From: Clostridia bacterium | Lineage (GTDB): Bacteria > Bacillota > Clostridia > CAKSNL01 > HGM11501 | Length of the DNA: 64,000 bases | Assembly: GCA_017411325.1 (NCBI GenBank) | Contig: JAFQQJ010000039.1 | Location: 62,001-126,000, forward strand | Direction: 5' to 3' | Part shown: in pieces, positions 17,038 through 26,276 of the stretch | Position numbering within the stretch: position 1 is the stretch's first letter | Layout: every line of letters starts with the position of its first letter | Position numbers and translations under genes: made by a program | The notes under the pieces: model-generated | What the model was told of the DNA's origin: nothing | Databases searched by the model: none | Seen by the model: the letters and a program-made list of their open reading frames with translations, nothing else

Positions 17038-18816
17038 TTATATGTTTAATGTTTTTTCTGCAACTTCCTTCTGAATCTTTGCGATAAACTGGTCGAGTGT
17101 CATGGATTCCTGCTCTCCACCCTTACGGCTTCTTACGGAGATTGTACCTGCTTCGATGTCTTTATCGCCGCAAACAACCATATAAGGCACCTTTTCAAGC
17201 TGAGCTTCTCTGATTTTGTAGCCGATTTTTTCGTTTCTGGTATCAAGCTCAACGCGGATTCCTGCCTTTTCCATTTCCTTTGCGATATCTGAAACATAGT
17301 CAGCGTGTCTTTCGGAAAGGGACATAACCTTAACCTGTGTGGGAGCAAGCCATGTGGGGAACGCACCTGCATACTTTTCAATTAAAAGAGCAAGTGTTCT
17401 TTCATAGCAGCCGATTGATGTACGGTGGATGATGTAGGGGTTTCTCTTGTTGCCTTCTGCATCAACATATTCCATACCGAACTTGGAAGCTAAGAACTGG
17501 TCAATCTGGATGGTGATGAGTGTATCTTCCTTACCGAATACGTTCTTGATCTGAATGTCAAGCTTGGGGCCGTAGAAAGCAGCTTCACCAACGCCAACCT
17601 TGTAGGGGATTTCAAGATGGTCTAAAATTCTCTTCATCATACCCTGGGCTTCATCCCAGTCAGCGGCTGTGCCGATGTACTTTTCGTTGTCAGCGGGATC
17701 CCACTGAGAGAAACGGTAGGAAATATCCTCATAAAGTCCCAAGGTCTTAAGCATATAAATTGCAAGCTCAAGGCAGTTCTTGAATTCTTCTTCAAGCTGA
17801 TCGGGAGTACACATTAAGTGACCTTCGGAAATTGTGAACTGACGAACTCTGATAAGACCGTGCATTTCTCCGGATGCTTCGTTTCTGAAGAGGGTGGAGG
17901 TTTCGTTGTATCTTAAGGGAAGGTCGCGGTAGGAACGTGCTCTGTTAAGATATGCCTGATACTGGAAGGGGCAAGTCATGGGACGGAGTGCGAAAACTTC
18001 CTTGTCGCTTTCGGGATCGCCTAAAACGAACATACCGTCAAGATAGTGATCCCAGTGGCCTGATACCTTATAAAGGTCGCTCTTTGCCATATAGGGAGTC
18101 TTAGTGAGAAGCCAGCCCTTAGACTGCTCTGTATCTTCAACGAAACGCTGAAGGAGCTGAATTACTCTTGCACCCTTGGGAAGAAGGATGGGAAGGCCCT
18201 GACCGATAAGGTCGCTTGTTGTGAAAAATTCAAGCTCACGGCCAAGCTTATTATGGTCTCTCTTTTTAGCTTCTTCTCTCTGAGCAAGGTCTGCTTCAAG
18301 CTCATCCTTTGTTTTATATGCAACACCGTAGATACGGGTAAGCATCTTGTTCTTTTCGCTTCCTCTCCAGTAAGCACCGGTAGCGGAGAGAAGCTTGAAC
18401 GCCTTTACCTTGGAGGTATAGTTTACATGGGGGCCTGCGCAAAGGTCTGTAAATTCGCCCTGCTTGTAGAAGGAAATTACTTCGCCTTCTGGAAGCTCAT
18501 TGATAAGCTCTGTCTTATAGGGCTCGTCCTTCATTAATTCAAGCGCCTCGGCTCTTTCGAGTTCAAAGCGTTCGATTTTTAAGTTTTCCTTTGCAATCTT
18601 CTTCATCTCCGCTTCAATCTTTTCAAGGTCTTCGGGAGAGAAGGGTGTTTCGGTATCAAAGTCATAGTAAAAGCCTGTGTCAATGGCAGGACCAATTGCA
18701 AGCTTTACATTGGGGAAAAGCCTCTTTACAGCCTGCGCCATAATGTGGGATGCGGAGTGGCGGAGTGTCTTGAGCTCTTCTTCAGCCGATACCTGTACGT
18801 TTAATTCTTCTGACAT
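17038..18816 (-). CDS. thrS: Threonyl-tRNA synthetase, form without TGS domain
   Basis: 592 residues; charges tRNA-Thr in the cytoplasm. The N-terminus goes straight into the editing domain (LRHSASHIMAQAVKRLFP, zinc/editing His pair; later DLCAGPH), so the ubiquitin-like TGS domain of the usual ~640-residue enzyme is missing. Class II motifs are intact: motif 2 RYNETSTLFRNE followed by MHGLIRVRQF and a TISEGH strand, zinc site Cys in MTCPF, motif 3 HRTSIGCYERTLALLIEKYAG, then the anticodon-binding domain PTQVKVMSLSERHADY to the end. Start ATG at 18816 with gaaaggat upstream. Expressed from its own promoter behind a T-box leader. TGS-less ThrRS forms are known in some bacteria, so this is a variant rather than a defect. 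Confidence 0.95.
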   Translation of the reverse strand: MSEELNVQVSAEEELKTLRHSASHIMAQAVKRLFPNVKLAIGPAIDTGFYYDFDTETPFSPEDLEKIEAEMKKIAKENLKIERFELERAEALELMKDEPYKTELINELPEGEVISFYKQGEFTDLCAGPHVNYTSKVKAFKLLSATGAYWRGSEKNKMLTRIYGVAYKTKDELEADLAQREEAKKRDHNKLGRELEFFTTSDLIGQGLPILLPKGARVIQLLQRFVEDTEQSKGWLLTKTPYMAKSDLYKVSGHWDHYLDGMFVLGDPESDKEVFALRPMTCPFQYQAYLNRARSYRDLPLRYNETSTLFRNEASGEMHGLIRVRQFTISEGHLMCTPDQLEEEFKNCLELAIYMLKTLGLYEDISYRFSQWDPADNEKYIGTAADWDEAQGMMKRILDHLEIPYKVGVGEAAFYGPKLDIQIKNVFGKEDTLITIQIDQFLASKFGMEYVDAEGNKRNPYIIHRTSIGCYERTLALLIEKYAGAFPTWLAPTQVKVMSLSERHADYVSDIAKEMEKAGIRVELDTRNEKIGYKIREAQLEKVPYMVVCGDKDIEAGTISVRSRKGGEQESMTLDQFIAKIQKEVAEKTLNI

Positions 18817-18844
18817 ATTATCAATCCTTTCAATTAATTACAAA

Positions 18845-19072
18845 ATAAAAAGCACCCTTGAATTTCAAGGGTGCATAATACACGGTTCCACCTTGGTTTT
18901 AACTTAATTTCCTTTAACGAAAGGCTACGGCAATGCTTACTTATTTTCGGCAAAGCAGCTCGGGAGCGGTTTTCATAAAAGTGCCTGTAAGAAACTCACA
19001 GCTGGTTGTTTCTCTCTCTGAACAGGCTTAAATTTACTACTCTTTCCTTCATCGCTTTTTATTTAATTCAAT
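18845..19072 (-). ncRNA. T-box leader of thrS, ACC (Thr) specifier
   Basis: Read on the minus strand: Stem I starts gcgatgaaggaaagagtag with the AGTA side of the loop-E motif; the opposite side gives GAA then ACC (complement of 18968-18970), a threonine codon in the specifier position. The T-box sequence aaggtggaaccgtg (complement of about 18881-18894) precedes a terminator gcacccttga / tcaagggtgc (18852-18874) with a T run. Uncharged tRNA-Thr should stabilise the antiterminator and allow thrS transcription. Confidence 0.92.
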
Positions 19073-19076
19073 GGCT

Positions 19077-19105
19077 ATTATAGCACCGGAGAGTCTTTTT
19101 GTCAA
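19077..19105 (-). promoter_or_regulatory. Promoter of the thrS T-box transcript
   Basis: On the minus strand TTGACA (complement of 19100-19105), 17-base spacer, TATAAT (complement of 19077-19082): a perfect consensus promoter whose -35 box overlaps the stop codon of the upstream SLH gene. Confidence 0.9.
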
Positions 19106-21585
19106 GTACCAATAAGTGATAAAAATTCCGTGAGAAGGGCAATGGTTTCTGCTCTTGTGGCGGCCTCATCCGGACGCAGTGGCGAAGCTATATCTGTTAT
19201 AAGCCCGAGTGAATATGCCTTCGTTATGCTTGTTAATGCATACGGGGAAATTTTTCCGCTGTCGGAAAAGGGAAGTGTGGTTGCAACAACAGAGGAATCA
19301 CCTTTTATAAGGGTGTATGCTCTCATAAGAATGGTTATAAGCTGTTCTCTGGTAATAGGTACGTTGGGAGCAAATTCCTTTTCGCTGATTCCCGAAATAA
19401 GGGAACAGTTGTAAATTGTCTGAACAACGCCTGCGTACCAGGATTGTGGGGATACGTCTGAAAAGCGACCTGAATAAATACCTTCCTCAAGACCTAAGCT
19501 CCTCATAAGAAAAGCACAGAACTCAGCACGGGTGACAAGCTTATCGGGAGCAAAGGAGCCGGTTGAATATCCTTCTATAATTCCGGCAGAAGCAAGGATG
19601 TGAGCATAGTTTTCAGCCCAATGGCCCTGCATATCGGTAAAGAAATGCTCTTCTATAGGTTCTGCGGGAATTTTTATCGGGGTGATATATTGAGGAGAAT
19701 CTTTGCGGGGGAGAATGGGCTTCTCGGTGATAACATCATTTTCATTATCAGGATCTTTGTAGATTACATTAGGATGCTTCTTATTGATTTTAAGAGGCTT
19801 TGAATAAACGGTTTCTCCGAAGATTCCGGCAGTTAAGGATATCGGGGTAACTTCAAAGCGAAGGTATTTGCCCTCCATATCCTCGGTAACCTCAATTTCC
19901 GTCATATTGGAATAACTTAAGGTTGTGTAAGGGCCCTCAGAAGTCGGAGCCAAAGCCCAGTTCGTAATGCTGGCACTTTCACCGTCAAAATTATTTATAA
20001 AATCAAAAGAACCTGTAAGTGTGTTGCCGCGTGAGGGAGTGCCTTTGATTTTTACACGCTCCGCTGCAATTATTGCAGAAACCACCTCGATATCATCAAG
20101 ATACAGAATCTGCTCGATATTTCCTCCCGGGATATTGGTGGCAACTATAAATCTGCCGTTTATATCCTCTTCGGGGGTGAAAACTGCTTTGTAAGAATTC
20201 CATGATGTATCAGGCTCAAAATATGCACAAAGAATAAGATTTTCCGGATTATCCTTATCCTCTATTATGAAGGTTACATATACATCTATGTCGGAAAACT
20301 TTGTCCTTAAGTCAGACTTGAACACATAGCTTTGCTGTGCTTTGAAAGAAACATAGGCGTTGTTATACATTACGCCCACATCGCTTCCCGGTGCAAAAGC
20401 GGCATAGGAATTGCTGTTATCCCTGATAATGGAATAATCACCGTCGCCCGATGCAATCCACGACTCTTCACTCTGATCCGATTCAAAGGAGCCGTTATCA
20501 ATTCCGGAATCGGTAATTCTGAGTGTAAATGTTTCACTGATTTCGGGATAACGTAATAATGTGGCTCTGAAACGGTATTCTCCGGGTAAAACTGAATTTT
20601 TTATTGTTATGACTTCGTCTGACACTGTTATGTCGCCGGTGGGGGTAAGGGCTTCGTACACAATGTCGGCTGTTGTGATGTTTCCCTCCTGATCAAGAAC
20701 AGCTATATTGAGGGGCATAGTTATAAATTCGGTTTTGGGTATACTGAAAGACTGAGGAACAAGAATTTCTATGGCGGAGGGGTGTAAAACCGCTTCCTTG
20801 AGAGACAAGGCCCTGATGGAAACGTTGACGGGAGCTCCCTCCGGGGTTATTGCAAGCGTGAAAATAAACTCGCCGTTTTCCGAAACTCTTAACGGAGTTG
20901 TGAGTTTTGTCCATTCGGGATAATCGGGATTGGAAAGATACACTACGGCTGATTCGCCGACTGCTTCTGAATGTATTTCGGATTTTTCATAGTGCTTGTC
21001 CTCTGCAAAGGTTCGTATTTCAAAGGAACATTCGTATAATTTGTCTTTTTCAAGCTTGATTTTATTCTCCTGCATAAGGAGATAGGTTGCACTGCCGGAC
21101 TCGTTAAGGTTAAAGGTGAGTACGGAGTTTTTCAAAGTAAAAGGAGAAGAATTTCTTTTGTCCCATCCGCTGCCTTCGGGTAAAGATGAAAAATCTCCGT
21201 TGATTAAAAGATTGTAACCGAGAGTTACGGTGTATTTTTTTATGTGAAGCTTTGGCTGAGAGGAGGGAGGCGTAACCGTAATTGTGAAAGAATCGCCTTC
21301 CTCGGCATAGTCAAAAACCGTTGCAACGCCGGTGCCAACATCAAAGTTTACCCCGTCGGGAAGATCGGACACATCCAAGGAGGGTTCTTCGGTGGGGACA
21401 AGTGTGCCGTCGGCAGATACATAGCATATCGTAAAAGGATATTCGGTTTTGTCCGTTTCGGGAATTAAAAGAGAAGTGTGCCCTTTTAATATTATATCGG
21501 GATAAAGCTCCGAAGAGTATACGGGAACAACAAAAGATATTATCATAATTGCTGCCATAAGACAGGATAAAAATCTTGCTTTCAT
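19102..21585 (-). CDS. Surface protein with three SLH domains
   Basis: 827 residues from ATG 21585 (aaggag 7-8 bases upstream; a GTG two codons earlier is too close to the ribosome site). Signal peptide about 1-26 (FLSCLMAAIMIISFVVPVYSS), Ig/cadherin-like beta domains, two probable carbohydrate-binding beta sandwiches of the CBM4/9 type (NLLINGDFSSLPEGSGWD near 135; GIDNGSFESDQSEESW near 370), another beta domain about 510-610, and three C-terminal SLH motifs (TDMQGHWAENYAHILASAG, SDVSPQSWYAGVVQTIYNC, then a degenerate third with TRAETIALLTEFL) that anchor the protein to secondary cell-wall polymer. No catalytic motif seen. Probably a cell-surface glycan-binding protein. Same strand as thrS and just upstream of it, so readthrough into the T-box is possible. 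Confidence 0.85.
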   Translation of the reverse strand: MKARFLSCLMAAIMIISFVVPVYSSELYPDIILKGHTSLLIPETDKTEYPFTICYVSADGTLVPTEEPSLDVSDLPDGVNFDVGTGVATVFDYAEEGDSFTITVTPPSSQPKLHIKKYTVTLGYNLLINGDFSSLPEGSGWDKRNSSPFTLKNSVLTFNLNESGSATYLLMQENKIKLEKDKLYECSFEIRTFAEDKHYEKSEIHSEAVGESAVVYLSNPDYPEWTKLTTPLRVSENGEFIFTLAITPEGAPVNVSIRALSLKEAVLHPSAIEILVPQSFSIPKTEFITMPLNIAVLDQEGNITTADIVYEALTPTGDITVSDEVITIKNSVLPGEYRFRATLLRYPEISETFTLRITDSGIDNGSFESDQSEESWIASGDGDYSIIRDNSNSYAAFAPGSDVGVMYNNAYVSFKAQQSYVFKSDLRTKFSDIDVYVTFIIEDKDNPENLILCAYFEPDTSWNSYKAVFTPEEDINGRFIVATNIPGGNIEQILYLDDIEVVSAIIAAERVKIKGTPSRGNTLTGSFDFINNFDGESASITNWALAPTSEGPYTTLSYSNMTEIEVTEDMEGKYLRFEVTPISLTAGIFGETVYSKPLKINKKHPNVIYKDPDNENDVITEKPILPRKDSPQYITPIKIPAEPIEEHFFTDMQGHWAENYAHILASAGIIEGYSTGSFAPDKLVTRAEFCAFLMRSLGLEEGIYSGRFSDVSPQSWYAGVVQTIYNCSLISGISEKEFAPNVPITREQLITILMRAYTLIKGDSSVVATTLPFSDSGKISPYALTSITKAYSLGLITDIASPLRPDEAATRAETIALLTEFLSLIGT

Positions 21586-21618
21586 AGCCACACTCCTTAC
21601 ATTCTGATATCATATAAT

Positions 21619-21647
21619 ATTATATCACAAAAAAATGAGTTTGTCAC
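21619..21647 (-). promoter_or_regulatory. Probable promoter of the SLH gene
   Basis: Minus strand GTGACA (complement of 21642-21647), 17-base spacer, TATAAT (complement of 21619-21624), about 34 bases before the start codon. Confidence 0.65.
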
Positions 21648-21694
21648 TTAAAATTTTTATTAATATCTTATTAATAAAATATGGTGGTTTTTTG

Positions 21695-21723
21695 TTGACA
21701 AAAAAATGGTTTTGTGTTATAAT
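21695..21723 (+). promoter_or_regulatory. Promoter of the pyrimidine operon
   Basis: TTGACA (21695-21700), 17-base spacer, TATAAT (21718-21723); consensus at both boxes. It gives a leader of about 145 bases before pyrC. Confidence 0.9.
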
Positions 21724-21734
21724 TAGTCAAATTA

Positions 21735-21767
21735 ATCTTTAAGACGATACAGAGATATCGGCAAGAT
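21735..21767 (+). promoter_or_regulatory. PyrR binding loop (pyrimidine attenuator)
   Basis: Hairpin with lower stem atctt/aagat (21735-21739, 21763-21767), purine-rich internal bulge taaga, upper stem cgata/tatcg and hexaloop CAGAGA (21750-21755). This matches the known PyrR RNA site: a cttTAAGA-type 5' strand, purine bulge and a CNGNGA hexaloop. PyrR with bound UMP or UTP would hold this hairpin and favour termination. pyrR itself is not in the window. Confidence 0.8.
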
Positions 21768-21780
21768 GAAAAATACCTTT

Positions 21781-21815
21781 AAAGGTGCAGAAAAATCTGC
21801 ATCAGCCTTTTTGTA
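21781..21815 (+). terminator. Attenuator terminator in the pyr leader
   Basis: aaaggtgcag / ctgca-(tcag)-ccttt stem with a tttttgt tail. A competing long-range pair is visible between cggcaaga (21759-21766), which belongs to the PyrR hairpin, and tcttgccg (21823-21830), so the leader can switch structures; the exact antiterminator is not resolved by eye. Confidence 0.6.
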
Positions 21816-21875
21816 TGTTTGTTCTTGCCGAAATCCGGTGAGATTTTTTGTTATATTTTGAAAGGAGGATGCTAA

Positions 21876-23090
21876 ATGGAAAAAAAGTGTATGGCGGATT
21901 TTATCGGTATGACAGAAAAAGAAAAAAGTGTCGCTATGCAGTTTTTGTCCCAGGCGGCGCTTTGTGACATTTCTCCTTCGTGTGTTGTTTTTCCCGGTTT
22001 TTGCGATGTGCATGTGCATTTTCGTGAGCCGGGTTTTTCTTATAAAGAAACGGTTTTGACAGGAACTATGGCGGCAGCAAAAGGCGGATACACAGCCTGC
22101 TGCACGATGCCTAACTTAAATCCTGTACCGGACAGCACGGAGAATCTTAAAAGGCAGACGGACATAATTAAAGACAGTGCAAAAATAAAGGTATATCCCT
22201 ACGGTGCGATAACAGTCGGGGAAAAAGGCGAGGCTCTTTCGGATATGAAAGGAATGGCAAAAAACGTAATCGCCTTTTCGGATGACGGTCGCGGCGTGCA
22301 GTCAGACGATATGATGAGGGAAGCAATGAAGATTGCAAAGGCGGAAGGAAAAATTATTGCGGCACATTGCGAGGTAAATGACTTACTTTTCGGCGGATAC
22401 ATCCATGACGGAGAATATGCAAAAGCGCACGGTCATAAAGGCATCTGCTCTGAAAGCGAATACAAGCAGATAGAAAGAGATATTGCTCTTGTGAGAGAAA
22501 CAGGATGCGATTATCACGTTTGCCACATTTCCGCAAAGGAAAGTGTGGAGATAATAAGGCAGGCTAAAAAGGAAGGACTTCCCGTAACATGCGAGACAGG
22601 CCCTCACTACCTTGTGATGGATGAAGCCGACCTTAAGGAAGAGGGAAGATTCAAGATGAATCCGCCCCTTCGCAGAAAGGAAGACCGCCTTGCATTGATT
22701 GAAGGCATAAAGGACGGCACAATCGATATGATTGCAACCGACCACGCACCTCATTCTGCGGAAGAAAAGAGCAAAGGCCTTTCCGGAAGTGCCTTTGGTA
22801 TAGTGGGACTTGAAACGGCGTTTTCGGTTCTTTATACTCAGCTTGTTAAAAAAGGTGTTATAACCTTGGAAAAGCTTATAGAGCTTATGGCGATAAATCC
22901 TAAAAAGCGTTTCGGTATAGATACGGGAAATGATTTTACGGTCTGGGATTTGGATTGTGAATACAAAGTGGACAGCAATGAATTTTTATCTCTCGGAAGG
23001 GCAACACCCTTTGAAGGCTGGGCACTTTCGGGTAAATGTATAATGACAGTTTGTGACGGAAAAATTGTATATGATGTAACGGAGGCGTGA
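21876..23090 (+). CDS. pyrC: Dihydroorotase
   Basis: 404 residues; closes carbamoyl-aspartate to dihydroorotate, step three of UMP synthesis. Metal-binding DVHVHFREPG near residue 46 gives the first two His and substrate Arg; later metal and catalytic features are AHCEVND, CHISAKE and the ATDHAPHS loop. Start ATG behind aaaggaggat. First gene of the operon, downstream of the PyrR attenuator. The region before the HVHF motif is short relative to typical 425-residue enzymes, but the core is complete. Confidence 0.95.
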   Translation: MEKKCMADFIGMTEKEKSVAMQFLSQAALCDISPSCVVFPGFCDVHVHFREPGFSYKETVLTGTMAAAKGGYTACCTMPNLNPVPDSTENLKRQTDIIKDSAKIKVYPYGAITVGEKGEALSDMKGMAKNVIAFSDDGRGVQSDDMMREAMKIAKAEGKIIAAHCEVNDLLFGGYIHDGEYAKAHGHKGICSESEYKQIERDIALVRETGCDYHVCHISAKESVEIIRQAKKEGLPVTCETGPHYLVMDEADLKEEGRFKMNPPLRRKEDRLALIEGIKDGTIDMIATDHAPHSAEEKSKGLSGSAFGIVGLETAFSVLYTQLVKKGVITLEKLIELMAINPKKRFGIDTGNDFTVWDLDCEYKVDSNEFLSLGRATPFEGWALSGKCIMTVCDGKIVYDVTEA

Positions 23091-23092
23091 TT

Positions 23093-26000
23093 ATGGCAAA
23101 GAGAACTGATATTAAAAAGGTACTTATTATAGGCTCAGGCCCTATCGTAATCGGTCAGGCGGCTGAGTTTGACTATGCGGGAACCCAGGCGTGCCTGGCT
23201 CTTAAGGAAGAGGGGTACGAGGTTGTACTCTGTAACTCCAATCCCGCAACAATTATGACGGATACTTCAATTGCGGACAAGGTTTATATGGAGCCTTTGA
23301 CACTTGAGTATATCGCGAAAATTTTAAGATACGAAAGACCTGATGCCATCGTTCCCGGAATCGGAGGTCAGACAGGCTTGAACCTTGCCATGCAGCTTGA
23401 AAAGAAGGGAATCTTAAAGGAGTGCGGTGTTGAGCTTCTCGGTACCAGCAGCGAGAGTATTGAAAGAGCCGAGGACAGAGAGCTTTTCAAGGAGCTTTGC
23501 CAGTCCATTGGCGAGCCTACAATTCCTTCTGAAATAACATATTCCCTTGAAGAGGCGAAGGAAGCGGCAAAGAAAATCGGCTATCCCGTTGTTCTCCGTC
23601 CTGCATTTACCCTTGGCGGAACAGGCGGCGGCTTTGCATATAACGAAGAAGAGCTCATTGACATCGGTCTTAATGCATTTAAGTTATCTCCCGTTCATCA
23701 GGTTTTGATTGAAAAGAGCGTAAAGGGTTATAAGGAAATTGAGTTCGAAGTTATGAGAGACTCATCAGACAGAGCGATTACCATCTGCGGTATGGAAAAT
23801 ATCGACCCCGTTGGTGTACACACCGGTGACTCTTTGGTTGTTGCTCCCATTATGACTCTTTCCAAAGAAGACGAAAAGATGCTTAATGACAGCGCTATAA
23901 AGCTTATCAGAGAGCTTAAAATTGAAGGCGGATGCAACGTTCAGTTTGCGCTTAATCCCGAAACAAGCGAATATTACTTAATCGAAGTTAACCCCAGAGT
24001 TTCCCGTTCATCGGCACTTGCATCAAAAGCAAGCGGATATCCCATTGCGAGAGTTACCGCTAAAATTGCTGTTGGTATGGAACTTACGGAAATTGCAATT
24101 GCAAACACAAATGCGGCATTCAACCCCAGCCTTGATTATGTAATTGCAAAGTTCCCCAGATTCCCCTTTGATAAGTTTTCATCTGCTCCCAATACACTTG
24201 GTACACAGATGAAAGCTACCGGTGAAATCATGGGTATCGGTTCGAACCTTAAAGAATGTCTCTTGAAGTCTGTTCGTTCTCTTGAAATAGGCGCATATCA
24301 CTTCCACCTTCCCAAGTTTGACGGAATGACAAAGGAAGAACTTACAGAATATATAAAGACATTCAAGGACGATAACATCTTTGCCGTAGCCGAGCTTTTC
24401 AGAAGAGGAGAGAGCGTAGATGCTATCCATAAGATTACTGAAATTACAGCATACTTCCTTGAAGCCGTAAAGGAAATCGTTGACTATGAAGAAGTAATCA
24501 AGGCTAACAAGGGTAATGCTGAAATTCTTAAAGAAGCTAAGAAAATTGGCTTCAGCGATAAGTTTATCGCAAAGGCATGGGATATTGCGGAAATGGATGT
24601 TTTCGCAATGAGAAAGAAAGGAAATATTTTCCCCGTATACAAAATGGTTGATACCTGCCATACCGGAGCATATATTCCTTATTTCTATTCTTCCTACGAG
24701 GGAGAAAATGCATCCCGCCTTACAGATAAGAAAAAGATTATCGTGCTTGGTGCAGGCCCCATCCGTATCGGTCAGGGTGTAGAATTTGACTATTCTACAG
24801 TTCATGCGGTAATGACAATTAAAAAGTCCGGTTACGAGGCAATTATCATAAATAACAACCCCGAAACAGTATCTACCGACTATACAACTGCGGACAAGCT
24901 TTATTTTGAGCCTCTCACAACAGAGGATGTTATGAATATCATCGAGTTTGAGAAGCCTGAAGGCGTAATTGCATCATTGGGAGGTCAGACGGCAATTAAC
25001 CTTGCTGAGCCTTTAATGAAGCACGGCGTAAAGATTATCGGTACTGACTGCGAAGCTATTGAACGCGCAGAAAACCGTGACAGCTTTGAAAAGGTTCTTG
25101 AAGAACTCAATATTCCTCAGCCTAAGGGAAGAGCTGTTACAAACATTGAAGACGGTGTTAAGGCGGCGGAGGAAATCGGCTATCCGGTATTGGTACGTCC
25201 CAGCTTCGTTCTCGGTGGTCGTGCAATGCAGATTGTTGCCAAGGAAGAGCAGTTAAGACAGTATCTTAAATCAGCGGTTGAAATTGACGAGGACAAGCCT
25301 GTACTTGTTGATAAGTACATCCAGGGAAGAGAAGTTGAGGTTGACGCTATCTGTGACGGCAGAGATGTATTTGTTCCCGGTATTATGGAACTTGTTGAAA
25401 GAACCGGTGTTCACTCCGGTGACTCCATCAGCGTATATCCCACATTCAGCGTTTCCGATAAGGTAAAGGGCACAATCCTTACTTATGCGAAAAAGCTTGG
25501 TCTCGGAATAGGCATTGTAGGTCTTTACAACATTCAGTTCATTGTTGACAAAGAAGATAATGTATTTATCATCGAGGTTAACCCTCGTTCATCAAGAACA
25601 GTTCCCTTCTTATCAAAAGCAACCGGCTACAGCCTGGCTGACATTGCAACAGAGGTTATTTTGGGTAAGAGCCTTAAAGAGCAGGGAATATTCGATATTT
25701 ATCCCAAGGAGAAAAAGCGCTGGTATGTAAAGGTTCCCGTGTTCTCATTCAATAAGATAAGAGGACTTGATGCATATCTTTCTCCCGAAATGAAGTCAAC
25801 CGGTGAAGCAATCGGTTATGACGATAAGTTAAACCGCGCTCTTTATAAGGCACTTCAGGCATCGGGAATGAAGCTTCAGAACTACGGTACCGTTCTTGTA
25901 ACTCTTGCAGACGAAGACAAGGCAGAAGCACTTCCTCTGGTTAAGCGCTTCTACGATATGGGCTTTAATATAGTTGCAACAGTAGGAACTGCAGAGTATC

Positions 26001-26266
26001 TTAAAGCTAACGGTATAAGAACAAAGGTTTTGAGAAAGCTTTCCGAAGGAAGCACAGAAATTTTAGATGCAATCCGTGCAGGATATGTAAGCTATGTTAT
26101 CAATACACGTGCGGTTCTTTCCGGTGTTCATTATGAGGATGGTATTGAAATAAGAACAACTTCGAACGAAAATAATGTAACGCTCTTTACATCTCTTGAT
26201 ACTGTAAGAGTACTGCTTGATGTACTTGAGGAAATTACACTTACAATCTCCACAATTGATGCATAA
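23093..26266 (+). CDS. carB: Carbamoyl-phosphate synthase large subunit
   Basis: 1057 residues from ATG 23093 (ggagg at 23081-23085, inside the end of pyrC); the GTG at 23087 is only one base from that site. Two homologous ATP-grasp halves are visible, beginning VLIIGSGPIVIGQAAEFDY and IIVLGAGPIRIGQGVEFDY, with EVNPRVSRSSALASKA and EVNPRSSRTVPFLSKA loops, and a C-terminal allosteric MGS-like domain (FNIVATVGTAEYLK). Makes carbamoyl phosphate from bicarbonate, ammonia and 2 ATP. The partner glutaminase subunit gene carA is not adjacent and not in the window, so it must be elsewhere for glutamine to be used. Confidence 0.97.
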   Translation: MAKRTDIKKVLIIGSGPIVIGQAAEFDYAGTQACLALKEEGYEVVLCNSNPATIMTDTSIADKVYMEPLTLEYIAKILRYERPDAIVPGIGGQTGLNLAMQLEKKGILKECGVELLGTSSESIERAEDRELFKELCQSIGEPTIPSEITYSLEEAKEAAKKIGYPVVLRPAFTLGGTGGGFAYNEEELIDIGLNAFKLSPVHQVLIEKSVKGYKEIEFEVMRDSSDRAITICGMENIDPVGVHTGDSLVVAPIMTLSKEDEKMLNDSAIKLIRELKIEGGCNVQFALNPETSEYYLIEVNPRVSRSSALASKASGYPIARVTAKIAVGMELTEIAIANTNAAFNPSLDYVIAKFPRFPFDKFSSAPNTLGTQMKATGEIMGIGSNLKECLLKSVRSLEIGAYHFHLPKFDGMTKEELTEYIKTFKDDNIFAVAELFRRGESVDAIHKITEITAYFLEAVKEIVDYEEVIKANKGNAEILKEAKKIGFSDKFIAKAWDIAEMDVFAMRKKGNIFPVYKMVDTCHTGAYIPYFYSSYEGENASRLTDKKKIIVLGAGPIRIGQGVEFDYSTVHAVMTIKKSGYEAIIINNNPETVSTDYTTADKLYFEPLTTEDVMNIIEFEKPEGVIASLGGQTAINLAEPLMKHGVKIIGTDCEAIERAENRDSFEKVLEELNIPQPKGRAVTNIEDGVKAAEEIGYPVLVRPSFVLGGRAMQIVAKEEQLRQYLKSAVEIDEDKPVLVDKYIQGREVEVDAICDGRDVFVPGIMELVERTGVHSGDSISVYPTFSVSDKVKGTILTYAKKLGLGIGIVGLYNIQFIVDKEDNVFIIEVNPRSSRTVPFLSKATGYSLADIATEVILGKSLKEQGIFDIYPKEKKRWYVKVPVFSFNKIRGLDAYLSPEMKSTGEAIGYDDKLNRALYKALQASGMKLQNYGTVLVTLADEDKAEALPLVKRFYDMGFNIVATVGTAEYLKANGIRTKVLRKLSEGSTEILDAIRAGYVSYVINTRAVLSGVHYEDGIEIRTTSNENNVTLFTSLDTVRVLLDVLEEITLTISTIDA

Positions 26267-26276
26267 GAGGTAGAAA

